Assembly (NCBI GenBank): GCA_002428885.1
Contig: DIYE01000201.1
Coordinates: forward strand, 269-7,324
Source: Alphaproteobacteria bacterium UBA6062
GTDB lineage: Bacteria; Pseudomonadota; Alphaproteobacteria; Sneathiellales; Sneathiellaceae
Direction of reading: 5' to 3'
Length of the DNA stretch: 7,056 bases
The notes below the pieces were generated by a model, which had not been told where the DNA came from, made no database searches, and was given only the letters and a program-made list of their open reading frames with translations. A program made the translations under genes and the position numbers. This document shows, piece by piece, positions 1 through 5,604 of this stretch. The number at the start of each line of letters is the position of its first letter. The first letter of the stretch is position 1.

Positions 1-810
1 AGCCAATGCTTCGAATTTATTATCGGCTGTCCGAAAGGGCAGGCCGGTCAGGTTGGCGACCTCTGCGGCGAAGGCTGTATCAAAACCTTGTTTGGTATTG
101 AGGCCGGTCCCGACGGCTGTGCCGCCCTGTGCCAGTTCCTGCAATCCTTCCAGCACCGCCCTTACCCGTTCGATACCGAGACCCAGTTGAGCGGCATAAC
201 CGCTGAATTCCTGGCCCAGCGTCAGCGGAGTTGCATCCTGGGTGTGGGTTCTGCCGATTTTGATGATATGGGACCAGGCTGCTGATTTAGCAGCAAGGGA
301 GGCTTTGAGCTGTTCCAGAGCCGGAAGGAGGCGGTGGGTGAGTTCGGTGACGGCTGCAATATGCATGGCTGTCGGAAAGGTGTCATTGGAAGACTGGCTC
401 ATATTGCAGTGATCATTGGGATGCACCGGGTCTTTGGAGCCGATCTCGCCGCCCAGGATTTCAATGGCCCGGTTGGCGATCACCTCATTGGCATTCATGT
501 TGGACTGGGTACCGGAGCCTGTCTGCCAGACAACCAGGGGGAAATGCGCGTCCAGTTTACCGGCAGCCACTTCAGCGGCCGCCTGATCAATGGCCGCAGC
601 GAGATTACCGTCAAGCTTGCCCTGCGCCTTGTTTACCCGGGCCGCTGCCTGCTTGATAATGCCGAGGGCATGAACAAGCGGCCTTGGCATGGTTTCATCC
701 CCAATGGGGAAATTCATCAGGGAGCGAGCGGTTTGCGCGCCGTAATATTTGTCGCCAGGGATTTCAAGGGCGCCAAAAGAGTCGGATTCGGTACGGGTTT
801 CCTGAGTCAT
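1..810 (-). CDS. fumC: Class II fumarate hydratase, N-terminal 270 residues (partial, 3' end outside window)
   Basis: Fumarase C catalyses the reversible hydration of fumarate to L-malate in the TCA cycle, as an iron-independent cytoplasmic homotetramer. Reading the minus strand from ATG at 808-810 gives 270 uninterrupted codons to the window edge; full-length family members have about 460. Visible family blocks are the substrate-site motif TGSGTQSN (residues 97-104), HPNDHCNMSQSSNDTFPTAMH around residues 130-150, and GRTHTQDATP (186-195), whose His189 corresponds to the catalytic His188 of E. coli FumC. The GSSxMPxKxN signature loop lies beyond the edge. The start fits the usual N-terminus (TRTESDSFG) and has a GGAAAG Shine-Dalgarno-like stretch 9 bases upstream. 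The gene is transcribed away from the SLATT-like gene and has its own promoter candidate at 927-935. Family assignment is essentially certain. Confidence 0.97.
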   Translation of the reverse strand, partial: MTQETRTESDSFGALEIPGDKYYGAQTARSLMNFPIGDETMPRPLVHALGIIKQAAARVNKAQGKLDGNLAAAIDQAAAEVAAGKLDAHFPLVVWQTGSGTQSNMNANEVIANRAIEILGGEIGSKDPVHPNDHCNMSQSSNDTFPTAMHIAAVTELTHRLLPALEQLKASLAAKSAAWSHIIKIGRTHTQDATPLTLGQEFSGYAAQLGLGIERVRAVLEGLQELAQGGTAVGTGLNTKQGFDTAFAAEVANLTGLPFRTADNKFEALA

Positions 811-926
811 TCTTTGTCACTTTCCGAAAACAGTTCAGAATTGCGAGATGCTGATACCGCCTGTGCGGACCGGCAATCGCGGATTATCATGTCCCGGTAG
901 CGGTTTAAAAAGACCTGTCCTGTCAC

Positions 927-935
927 ATTATAGCA
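927..935 (-). promoter_or_regulatory. Extended -10 promoter candidate for fumC
   Basis: On the minus strand this reads TGCTATAAT, a perfect TATAAT hexamer preceded by the extended -10 TG dinucleotide. No good TTGACA-like -35 is seen 16-18 bases further upstream, which an extended -10 tolerates. Transcription would start near 920 and leave a leader of about 110 bases before the fumC ATG. Inferred from consensus match only. Confidence 0.5.
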
Positions 936-1052
936 GGATCAGTCGATTGCCAGGATTTGCATCCGGCATCAATTGGGAGGCTCAGACTCACCAGGCCGGA
1001 GCATAGCAACACTGGCGAGAAATGCCAGCCTTTAGGGAGCAATCCTAACCAA

Positions 1053-1081
1053 TTGCTGAACACGCCATTTAAGGGTATAGT
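1053..1081 (+). promoter_or_regulatory. Sigma70-like promoter for the SLATT-like gene
   Basis: TTGCTG (1053-1058) and TATAGT (1076-1081) are separated by exactly 17 bases; each matches consensus at four or five of six positions. Transcription would begin near 1088, leaving a leader of about 25 bases that includes the GAGGGG ribosome binding site at 1100-1105, 8 bases before ATG 1114. Consensus and position agree, but this is unproven. Confidence 0.5.
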
Positions 1082-1113
1082 AGAGCTGTCTATAAGGGTG
1101 AGGGGTCACTGTC

Positions 1114-1653
1114 ATGTCGGACGCGCTGGATCAGGAGCAGGTTTCCGTCAGGGTTAATCAGGTTTACCGCAATTATCTGAACAGCCTTTATTGGGGCGAT
1201 TATTATACCGCGCATCATGAAGCGGCACTGAAGCATGCCCGGATTTTTGATTTTTTTATTGCGCTGGGAACACTGATCGCCGGCGGTTCGGGGCTTGGTA
1301 TTCTGGCAGAGCCGAATTTGGCCTGGCTATGCGGACTGGTGACAACGATTGCCTTGATCCTCTCAGGCTTGAAGACGGCTTACAACTGGAGCAATAGGAT
1401 CAAGGTTTCTTCCGAAAAAGTTGCGGCCTATGGCGGGCTTTCCTCTGAATATCATTCCCTGATTGAAGACATTAACTTCCGGATGACCTGGACTGACGAT
1501 TTTGAAAAGCGGTTCAAACGACTACGTGGGCAGACGGGCAAAATTCCCAAAAGTTATGATTTCGGGCATCTTGACACGGTCCGGCAGCGGGAAATCCAGA
1601 ACCGTATCAAGGACCGGATTCCCTATACCAAATGGTGGAGCTTCAAAGCATGA
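1114..1653 (+). CDS. Small two-TM membrane protein resembling SLATT effector domains
   Basis: A 179-residue protein with a soluble N-terminal helix region (about residues 8-42, rich in Tyr and His) and two hydrophobic segments at about 44-64 (with GGSGLG) and 70-90. A charged cytoplasmic tail follows, predicted helical at about 95-135. The layout of a short amphipathic N-terminus, a two-helix hairpin with a Gly-rich first helix, then a conserved helix (SSEYHSLIEDI, about 110-120) matches SLATT domains. These are two-TM modules described as predicted pore-forming effectors accompanying nucleotide-sensing SMODS or SLOG proteins in bacterial conflict systems. No such sensor is in this window, so the gene may be a stand-alone relative. 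The start has GAGGGG 8 bases upstream and a promoter candidate at 1053-1081. The stop overlaps the start of the proline-rich peptide ORF. The membrane hairpin is clear; the SLATT assignment is by recognition, and any 2TM family of similar layout is the alternative. Confidence 0.65.
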   Translation: MSDALDQEQVSVRVNQVYRNYLNSLYWGDYYTAHHEAALKHARIFDFFIALGTLIAGGSGLGILAEPNLAWLCGLVTTIALILSGLKTAYNWSNRIKVSSEKVAAYGGLSSEYHSLIEDINFRMTWTDDFEKRFKRLRGQTGKIPKSYDFGHLDTVRQREIQNRIKDRIPYTKWWSFKA

Positions 1654-1742
1654 CTGACAGATGGCAAATCATTCCGAAACCACCGGCACCGGACCAGCCG
1701 ATGCCCGAAGACCCACTTCCACCGGATCCATGGATTAATTAG
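1650..1742 (+). CDS. Proline-rich 30-residue peptide, ATGA-coupled to the SLATT-like gene
   Basis: The ATG overlaps the TGA stop of the SLATT-like gene (ATGA at 1650-1653), the classic arrangement for translational re-initiation. The ORF encodes 30 residues ending at TAG 1740-1742. Ten of the 30 are proline, with few repeats of any other residue; the ends are polar or aromatic (MTDRWQI at the start, PWIN at the end). There is no signal peptide or TM segment. The proline pattern (PKPPAP, PEDPLPPDP) suggests an extended, unstructured peptide that could bind a partner, perhaps the membrane protein before it. I do not recognise a family and infer no function. At this length it may be a chance ORF; the exact overlap and the odd composition are the arguments for it. 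Confidence 0.4.
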   Translation: MTDRWQIIPKPPAPDQPMPEDPLPPDPWIN

Positions 1743-1829
1743 AGCAGGGGTCGTACGGGTTTTTCTTTTCAAGAGGCAACAGGTCGTTAGGGTGGCTTTC
1801 CCGTTTTTATCTCTCAACAGGATCCCGTT

Positions 1830-2378
1830 ATGAGTATTGCTTTAGCTTTTCCAGATAGCCTTGAGACGGAGCGGCTCTTATTGCGAAAGCCGGTAATTGA
1901 GGATGCCAAGGTCATCTTCACCACCTACGCAACCGATCCTGATGTTGCCCGTTTTATGACTTGGATACCTCATAAAGATCTTCAGGAAACAGTAGAATTT
2001 GTCTCCTCCTGTATTCAGGATTGGAGCGATCATAAAAGCTGGCCTTATGTCATTATGAGCAATGAGGTTTCGCATAACCTGCTCGGTATGATCCATCTTC
2101 ACAGAACCAAACATGATATCAGCGTTGGATATGTGCTTGCCAAAAGCTGTTGGGGGCAGGGGATTGCAACAGAAGCGTTGCAATCTGTTGTTGATCTGTG
2201 TTTTACGCAACAGAGTGTCTACCGGGTGTCCACCTATTGCGATCTGGAAAATGTTGCCTCCGCCCGTGTTATGGAGAAGGCGGGTTTAACGTTTGAAGGC
2301 ATGCTGAAAAGATATGAAATTGCTCCCTGCCTCTCTTCCGAGCCGAGAGACTGCAAGCTTTATGCGGTGACGCGCTGA
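1830..2378 (+). CDS. GNAT-family N-acetyltransferase, RimJ/RimL type
   Basis: A 182-residue acetyl-CoA-dependent acyltransferase of the Acetyltransf_3 type. The N-terminus has the usual LETERLLLRKP strand (residues 11-21). Motif A is seen as CWGQGIATEA (107-116), fitting the Q/R-x-x-G-x-G/A acetyl-CoA pyrophosphate loop. The motif B region, NVASARVMEKAGLTFEG (141-157), is typical of RimJ/RimL-like members. Relatives acetylate protein N-termini, small amines or antibiotics; the substrate cannot be read from the sequence. An AGGA Shine-Dalgarno lies 7 bases before ATG 1830. The gene follows the proline-rich ORF by 87 bases, with no clear terminator between them, so co-transcription is possible. 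It ends 3 bases from the stop of the convergent DUF6968-like gene. Length is normal for the family and nothing is missing. Confidence 0.9.
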   Translation: MSIALAFPDSLETERLLLRKPVIEDAKVIFTTYATDPDVARFMTWIPHKDLQETVEFVSSCIQDWSDHKSWPYVIMSNEVSHNLLGMIHLHRTKHDISVGYVLAKSCWGQGIATEALQSVVDLCFTQQSVYRVSTYCDLENVASARVMEKAGLTFEGMLKRYEIAPCLSSEPRDCKLYAVTR

Positions 2379-2381
2379 GGT

Positions 2382-2693
2382 CTATTGTTGGATTTCAAGC
2401 CATTCGGAAACGGGTCCAAGGGCTGTGCCGTCCTCTGCCAGGATTTTGCCGCCCATCGTCTGAAAACCAGTCAGAGTCCTTTTAATGAGAGAGACTGCGA
2501 TGGACAGGGATTGCAGGGCAGAGATACCGTAGATAGGTTGCTGCTCCACGAAGAAAGGTAAAAGGGTCAGAGTGCAGCACCAGTCATTACCATTCTCGTG
2601 AAGCTTTTCAACAGGGGCCGTTAGGGTCACGGTTATGCGGATCAACGTGCCGTCCGCATGGATTGCATCATACTGTTCGTTCAGGATCGTCAT
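2382..2693 (-). CDS. Conserved hypothetical protein, DUF6968-like, downstream of TetR
   Basis: A 103-residue acidic to neutral soluble protein with no signal peptide or TM segment. The N-terminal half looks like beta strands (ITVTLTAP at about 20-27, WCCTLTLLPFF at about 38-48). Then comes an amphipathic helix, GISALQSLSIAVSLI (about 56-70), and a short C-terminal strand ending WLEIQQ. The 'Gly-x-x-ALQ-x-L-x-x-A' helix is reminiscent of DUF6968 proteins, small all-in-one domains of unknown function; this is recognition by eye only. Its ATG lies 5 bases after the TetR stop with no strong Shine-Dalgarno, so it is probably translated by coupling from the same transcript. No biochemical role can be inferred. 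It converges with the GNAT gene. Confidence 0.7.
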   Translation of the reverse strand: MTILNEQYDAIHADGTLIRITVTLTAPVEKLHENGNDWCCTLTLLPFFVEQQPIYGISALQSLSIAVSLIKRTLTGFQTMGGKILAEDGTALGPVSEWLEIQQ

Positions 2694-2698
2694 ATATG

Positions 2699-3313
2699 TT
2701 AGGTTCCAGGCTTCAGGAACAGGCGGGTGAGGCCGGTTTTAATTTCCTGTTTGAACTGCGCGGTTGGTGCTTGATCGCTTAAGAGCCATTGGACCATGGC
2801 CCGATGTGCCGCTCCCATCATCAGATCCATCAGGAGCTCCGGCTCCATATCGTTCCAGACGAAGCCCTTCTTCTGTCCTTCCGCGATAAGATTGAGGGTG
2901 GCGTTATGAAGGTCACGTCGGATGAAGTTGCGTTCTCCTACCCAGTAACGCTGCGGAATGTTCAGGAAGACGATCCGCGCTAACGCTTCATTATCAAAGT
3001 AAAAATCACACCATATATCGATGAAGACACTGAACTTCCGGTGAAGTGTCGGCTCAGCCAGTGCCCGGTTCAGACAGGTATTGCTCAATCGGTCAAGGTC
3101 GGTCGCAATGCAGCCAAACAGCATTTCTTCCTTGTTGCCGAAATATTTGTAGACCGTTTTTGGACTGACTTTAGCCGTCATGCAAATCTGGCGAATCCCG
3201 ACATCCTGGAAAGAACCTTCTGAAAACAGGGTCAGGATCGTTGTTCTCAGTTTCTCACGGGTGCGGTCATCCAGAAGGCGTTTATCGGTCGTTTCCGTTG
3301 TGGCTTGTGACAT
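2699..3313 (-). CDS. TetR/AcrR-family transcriptional regulator
   Basis: A 204-residue one-component regulator, normal TetR length. The N-terminal DNA-binding domain spans about residues 17-65: helix 1 at about 18-32, then a helix-turn-helix at about 38-58 ending in the family's hallmark SPKTVYKYFGNKEEML stretch. Residues 70-204 form the all-helical ligand-binding and dimerisation domain, rich in aromatics (DIWCDFYF at about 98-105), so the ligand is likely a hydrophobic small molecule; this is inference. The gene forms a two-gene unit with the DUF6968-like gene, whose ATG is 5 bases past this stop. No divergent efflux pump or enzyme is next to it, so the target is not evident and may be its own operon. 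No good Shine-Dalgarno is seen before ATG 3311-3313. Translation could be near-leaderless, or start at a poorly marked site. Confidence 0.93.
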   Translation of the reverse strand: MSQATTETTDKRLLDDRTREKLRTTILTLFSEGSFQDVGIRQICMTAKVSPKTVYKYFGNKEEMLFGCIATDLDRLSNTCLNRALAEPTLHRKFSVFIDIWCDFYFDNEALARIVFLNIPQRYWVGERNFIRRDLHNATLNLIAEGQKKGFVWNDMEPELLMDLMMGAAHRAMVQWLLSDQAPTAQFKQEIKTGLTRLFLKPGT

Positions 3314-3401
3314 GAGGGTAGTCTAACGAAACGGGTAAGAGACTGCAAAAAAATCTGCTGATAAAATCGGGTTTCTGGCGGTAAAGGTAAGTACAAACGC
3401 C

Positions 3402-3436
3402 AAAAGCCGCAACCTGGATAAACCAGTGCGGCTTTG
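3402..3436 (-). terminator. Rho-independent-type terminator hairpin after rpsU
   Basis: Arms TGCGGCTTT (3427-3435) and AAAGCCGCA (3403-3411) pair perfectly over 9 bp. An inner 4-bp stem (3414-3417 with 3423-3426) closes a 5-base loop, with a 2-base bulge at 3412-3413. On the minus strand the 3' arm ends in TTTT. The hairpin lies about 45-75 bases past the rpsU stop and before the TetR gene on the same strand, so it would insulate the two. The T tract is short, so termination may be incomplete. Confidence 0.7.
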
Positions 3437-3479
3437 ATCGTCAGCGGTATCGGGAAACAAGAAGCTTCCCGGTCGCTTC

Positions 3480-3680
3480 TTAACCTTCGCGAAGAGCGCG
3501 CTTGCGAGCCAGTTTACGGGCGCGGCGAATAGCTTCAGCTTTCTGGCGAGCGCGTTTTTCAGACGGCTTCTCATAGGCACCACGGAGCTTCAGCTCACGG
3601 AAGATACCTTCCCGTTGCATTTTTTTCTTTAGAGCGCGTAGCGCTTGATCGACGTTGTTGTCGCGAACATGTACCTGCAC
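3480..3680 (-). CDS. rpsU: 30S ribosomal protein S21
   Basis: Small-subunit ribosomal protein S21 (bS21), 66 residues, needed for efficient mRNA engagement by the 30S subunit. The sequence begins MQVHVRDNNVDQALRALKKK, carries the conserved REGIFRELK block (about residues 24-32) and RGAYEKPSEKRARQKAEA (about 33-50), and ends in a strongly basic RRARKLARKRALREG tail, as in alphaproteobacterial S21. The start codon is GTG (CAC at 3678-3680 on the plus strand). AGGAG lies 11 bases upstream (3692-3696, complement), a slightly long spacing. It is divergent from the deformylase remnant and COQ9, and a terminator hairpin follows it. No promoter could be placed with confidence in the A+T-rich upstream region (about 3700-3840). 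Confidence 0.98.
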   Translation of the reverse strand: MQVHVRDNNVDQALRALKKKMQREGIFRELKLRGAYEKPSEKRARQKAEAIRRARKLARKRALREG

Positions 3681-3842
3681 AGCTAAGAGTGCTCCTATGC
3701 TAGAATTTGGTTAAGTCGTTCACAAAGTGGCGAGGTTAGTACCATGACCTCAAACCGATGTGAAGTAATAAACACCCAAAATAGGGTAATATTTGTAAAG
3801 AAATGCTTTTTAACACATTTTTCGAAGGGCGTGTAGGGTAAA

Positions 3843-4121
3843 TTGGCAGTAAAATCGATTGTTAAAATAGGAAATCCTGCCCTGGCACGCTAGGTGGAAG
3901 CCGTTGAAGATCCGATAGCACTGGAGATTCGGAACCTGGATAGAGGTCTGGATTTGTCGGACATCGGTGTCCGTCGGAAAGCTAGTGGATTTCATGTCCG
4001 CGTTGTTCAGCATGAATGTGATCATCTCGACGGAATTTTGTACCCTGAGCGCATGACAGACCTTAAGTTTCTGGTGTATGAAGGAGAAATGGACGCTTTT
4101 ATGGCGGGGCTGAATTCATAG
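3843..4121 (+). pseudogene. def: Peptide deformylase remnant (in-frame stop plus large internal deletion)
   Basis: Peptide deformylase removes the formyl group from nascent N-terminal methionine using a metal held by three motifs. One continuous frame from TTG 3843 reads LAVKSIVKIGNPALAR, the usual deformylase N-terminus, then hits TAG at 3891-3893. It continues as VEAVEDP...EIRNL, still family-like, and jumps directly to the C-terminal part: GLDL, ASGFHVRVVQHECDHLDG and the ILYPERM segment. Motif 3 (HExxDH) is intact. Motif 1 (GxGLAAPQ) and motif 2 (EGCLS) are missing, as expected from an in-frame loss of roughly 90 codons; 92 codons remain of about 180 in the family. TAG could come from one C-to-T change in a CAG codon, and TTG may be a decayed ATG. 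AGGG at 3835-3838 would be the old ribosome binding site. The remnant cannot bind metal properly and should be inactive; a functional def is expected elsewhere. Confidence 0.88.
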
Positions 4122-4145
4122 AGCATCACCTGCAGGGAGCTTGTA

Positions 4146-4802
4146 ATGACCGATAAAAACGCCGAAAAAGACAAATTGCTGGATGCAGTTCTGATACATG
4201 TCATGTTTGACGGCTGGTCGGAAGAGGCTATCAGGCGGGCGGCTGACGATCTCGGTATTGACCGTCTTGATGTCGACTTGCATTTCCCGAACGGGCTTCG
4301 GGATCTTGTGACCCGTCACGTGGAACGGGCCGACGACGGGATGGAAGATGTGCTGGCGGCACAAGATCTGAGTGCTATGAAGATCCGCGAAAAAGTCACC
4401 TTTGCCGTTCGGACGCGGCTTGAACTGGTTGAAGGTCAGAAGGATATCGTGCGGAAAACGCTGACCTGGCTTTCTCTGCCTCAAAATGCCGGGCTCGGGC
4501 TTAAGCTGACGGCTGGAACCATGAGCCGGATCTGGTATGGGATCGGTGATACTTCTACAGATTTCAGCTATTATACCAAGCGAATGACCCTGTCTGCCGT
4601 TTATGGTTCAACATTGCTCTACTGGTTGGATGACATGTCTGAAGGGCATGAGAAAACCTGGTCTTTTCTAGACCGGCGGATTGAGAATGTCATGCAGTTC
4701 GAAAAAGCAAAATTTCAAACCCGTCAGTGCCTGGCCAAAAAGCCTGACTTTTCCTTTATGCCGTCTCCGGGTCGCTTTTTTAGAAATTTAAGAGCTCGCT
4801 AG
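4146..4802 (+). CDS. COQ9-family ubiquinone biosynthesis protein
   Basis: A 218-residue member of the COQ9 family. COQ9 is a lipid-binding protein with a TetR-like fold that, in mitochondria, presents ubiquinone precursors to COQ7 for hydroxylation. Bacterial members occur mainly in alphaproteobacteria and are presumed to assist ubiquinone synthesis at the inner membrane. Seen here are the N-terminal helical region (LLDAVLIHVMFDGWSEEAIRRAA, about 11-33) and the family's strongest block, WYGIGDTSTDFSYYTKR (130-146). The continuation LSAVYGSTLLYWLDD (149-163) and FLDRRIENVM (174-183, allowing a few residues) are also family-like. A strong AGGGAG lies 6-7 bases before ATG 4146. The gene follows the deformylase remnant by 24 bases and is divergent from rpsU; rpsU next to a COQ9 gene is a familiar alphaproteobacterial arrangement. 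Its promoter is probably that of the decayed def gene or lies in the rpsU upstream region. Confidence 0.93.
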   Translation: MTDKNAEKDKLLDAVLIHVMFDGWSEEAIRRAADDLGIDRLDVDLHFPNGLRDLVTRHVERADDGMEDVLAAQDLSAMKIREKVTFAVRTRLELVEGQKDIVRKTLTWLSLPQNAGLGLKLTAGTMSRIWYGIGDTSTDFSYYTKRMTLSAVYGSTLLYWLDDMSEGHEKTWSFLDRRIENVMQFEKAKFQTRQCLAKKPDFSFMPSPGRFFRNLRAR

Positions 4803-4859
4803 AGACAGGATAGGCGGGGCGCAGCCTTTAAATACTTTCTATTAATTCAGGACTATAAC

Positions 4860-5591
4860 ATGTTGAAAAATAAAATCATCCTGATCACCGATGCCACACA
4901 TTTTGTTGGCAAGCCTGGTTGTACTGTTCTGGCCCGAGAGGGGGCAACTGTCTACGCCCAGGACGATTCTTTTACCAGCACGGCAGATCGGGAAGCGTTT
5001 GAAAAAGCGGTTCCCGGCATTGTCGCTCTTGCGGAGCAGGAGCCGGCGGATGTGGTTGCGGCTGTCCTGGCAAAAGAAGGTCGGCTCGACGTTCTGATCA
5101 ATAATGACGCTTACCCTGCGGTAAAAGCGACCATTGACGACGCGGAGGTGGATGAGTTTCGAAACGCTCTGGAAGGTCTTATGGTCAAAGGCTTTGCTTA
5201 TGCGAAATATGCGTCAGCGCACATGAAGAAGGCGGGGCAGGGCAAAATTATCTTTATCTCTTCCGCTGTTCCAAAGCATGGCCTGGCCAATTATTCCATG
5301 TATACGGCCGGGCGAGGCGGTGCAAACGCGCTGGCTGTCACACTCGCAAGGGAGCTCGGGCCTTTTAATATCCAGGTCAATGCGCTGGCGCCGAATTTTG
5401 TGGAAAGCCCGACTTATTTTCCGCAAGAACTTCTGGATAATCCGGAAACCTATAAGAAGATTGTTAAGCCCATACCGCTTGGGCGGCTTGGAAAGCCGCA
5501 GGAAGCCGGTGAATATCTTGCCTTCTTATCGTCAGACAAGTCAGATTTTATTACGGGACAAGTTCTGAATTTCGCAGGCGGCTGGGCGTAG
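4860..5591 (+). CDS. Halohydrin dehalogenase-like protein (SDR fold, likely auto-annotated as SDR oxidoreductase)
   Basis: Halohydrin dehalogenases convert vicinal haloalcohols to epoxides plus halide, reversibly, without NAD(P)H. This 243-residue protein has an SDR Rossmann fold but both diagnostic dehalogenase motifs. The first is T-x4-F-x-G at T10-F15-G17, replacing the SDR glycine-rich cofactor loop. The second is S-x12-Y-x3-R at S135, Y148 and R152, where oxidoreductases have Y-x3-K. The halide-pocket segment PNFV (178-181) parallels HheC Pro175-Asn176-Tyr177-Leu178. Further HheC-like stretches from my memory of that protein are DDSF (35-38), EAF, EQEPA (59-63), SNDxx-like INNDA and the closing TGQVxxxAGG. 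It ends at GGWA, lacking the C-terminal extension that carries Trp249 in HheC, as in other subtypes. AGGA lies 7 bases before ATG 4860. It follows COQ9 by 57 bases and converges with purK. No epoxide hydrolase or haloalkane dehalogenase is adjacent. The class is clear from motifs; subtype and natural substrate are not. Confidence 0.88.
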   Translation: MLKNKIILITDATHFVGKPGCTVLAREGATVYAQDDSFTSTADREAFEKAVPGIVALAEQEPADVVAAVLAKEGRLDVLINNDAYPAVKATIDDAEVDEFRNALEGLMVKGFAYAKYASAHMKKAGQGKIIFISSAVPKHGLANYSMYTAGRGGANALAVTLARELGPFNIQVNALAPNFVESPTYFPQELLDNPETYKKIVKPIPLGRLGKPQEAGEYLAFLSSDKSDFITGQVLNFAGGWA

Positions 5592-5604
5592 TAAGCCGTA
5601 TATT

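Larger units (their letters stand above)
811..1113. other. Intergenic region between divergent fumC and SLATT-like gene
   Basis: About 300 bases with no supportable gene. It holds the fumC leader and extended -10 candidate on the minus strand, and a sigma70-like promoter for the downstream gene on the plus strand. An open frame of 66 codons starting at 957 on the plus strand runs into the SLATT-like gene in another frame. It has no recognisable family and no convincing ribosome binding site, so it was not called. No repeat or strong hairpin was noticed. Confidence 0.5.

Noticed and set aside
334..900. 188-codon open frame on the plus strand
   Set aside because: Lies antisense to fumC, whose minus-strand frame is unmistakable; the predicted protein has no family features.
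1726..1735. 10-base palindrome ATCCATGGAT
   Set aside because: Lies inside the proline-rich ORF, is short and unrepeated; no reason to think it is an operator or recombination site.
3451..3471. Second hairpin (CGGGAA / TTCCCG, 9-base loop) just after rpsU
   Set aside because: Only 6 bp and not followed by a T tract on either strand; the hairpin at 3402-3436 is the better terminator.
3323..3583. 86-codon minus-strand frame overlapping the 3' half of rpsU
   Set aside because: Runs through the rpsU terminator hairpin and overlaps rpsU in another frame; composition is not protein-like.
3697..3725. TTGTGA-17-TAGCAT promoter-like pair upstream of rpsU on the minus strand
   Set aside because: A start site from it would fall at or after the rpsU Shine-Dalgarno, so it would not give a usable leader.
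4116..4484. 122-codon minus-strand frame inside the COQ9 gene
   Set aside because: Antisense shadow of a well-supported gene; no Shine-Dalgarno or family resemblance.
4860..5591. Ordinary NAD(P)H-dependent SDR oxidoreductase
   Set aside because: The glycine-rich TGxxxGxG loop is absent and the catalytic Y-x3-K is Y-x3-R, so a dehydrogenase role does not fit.
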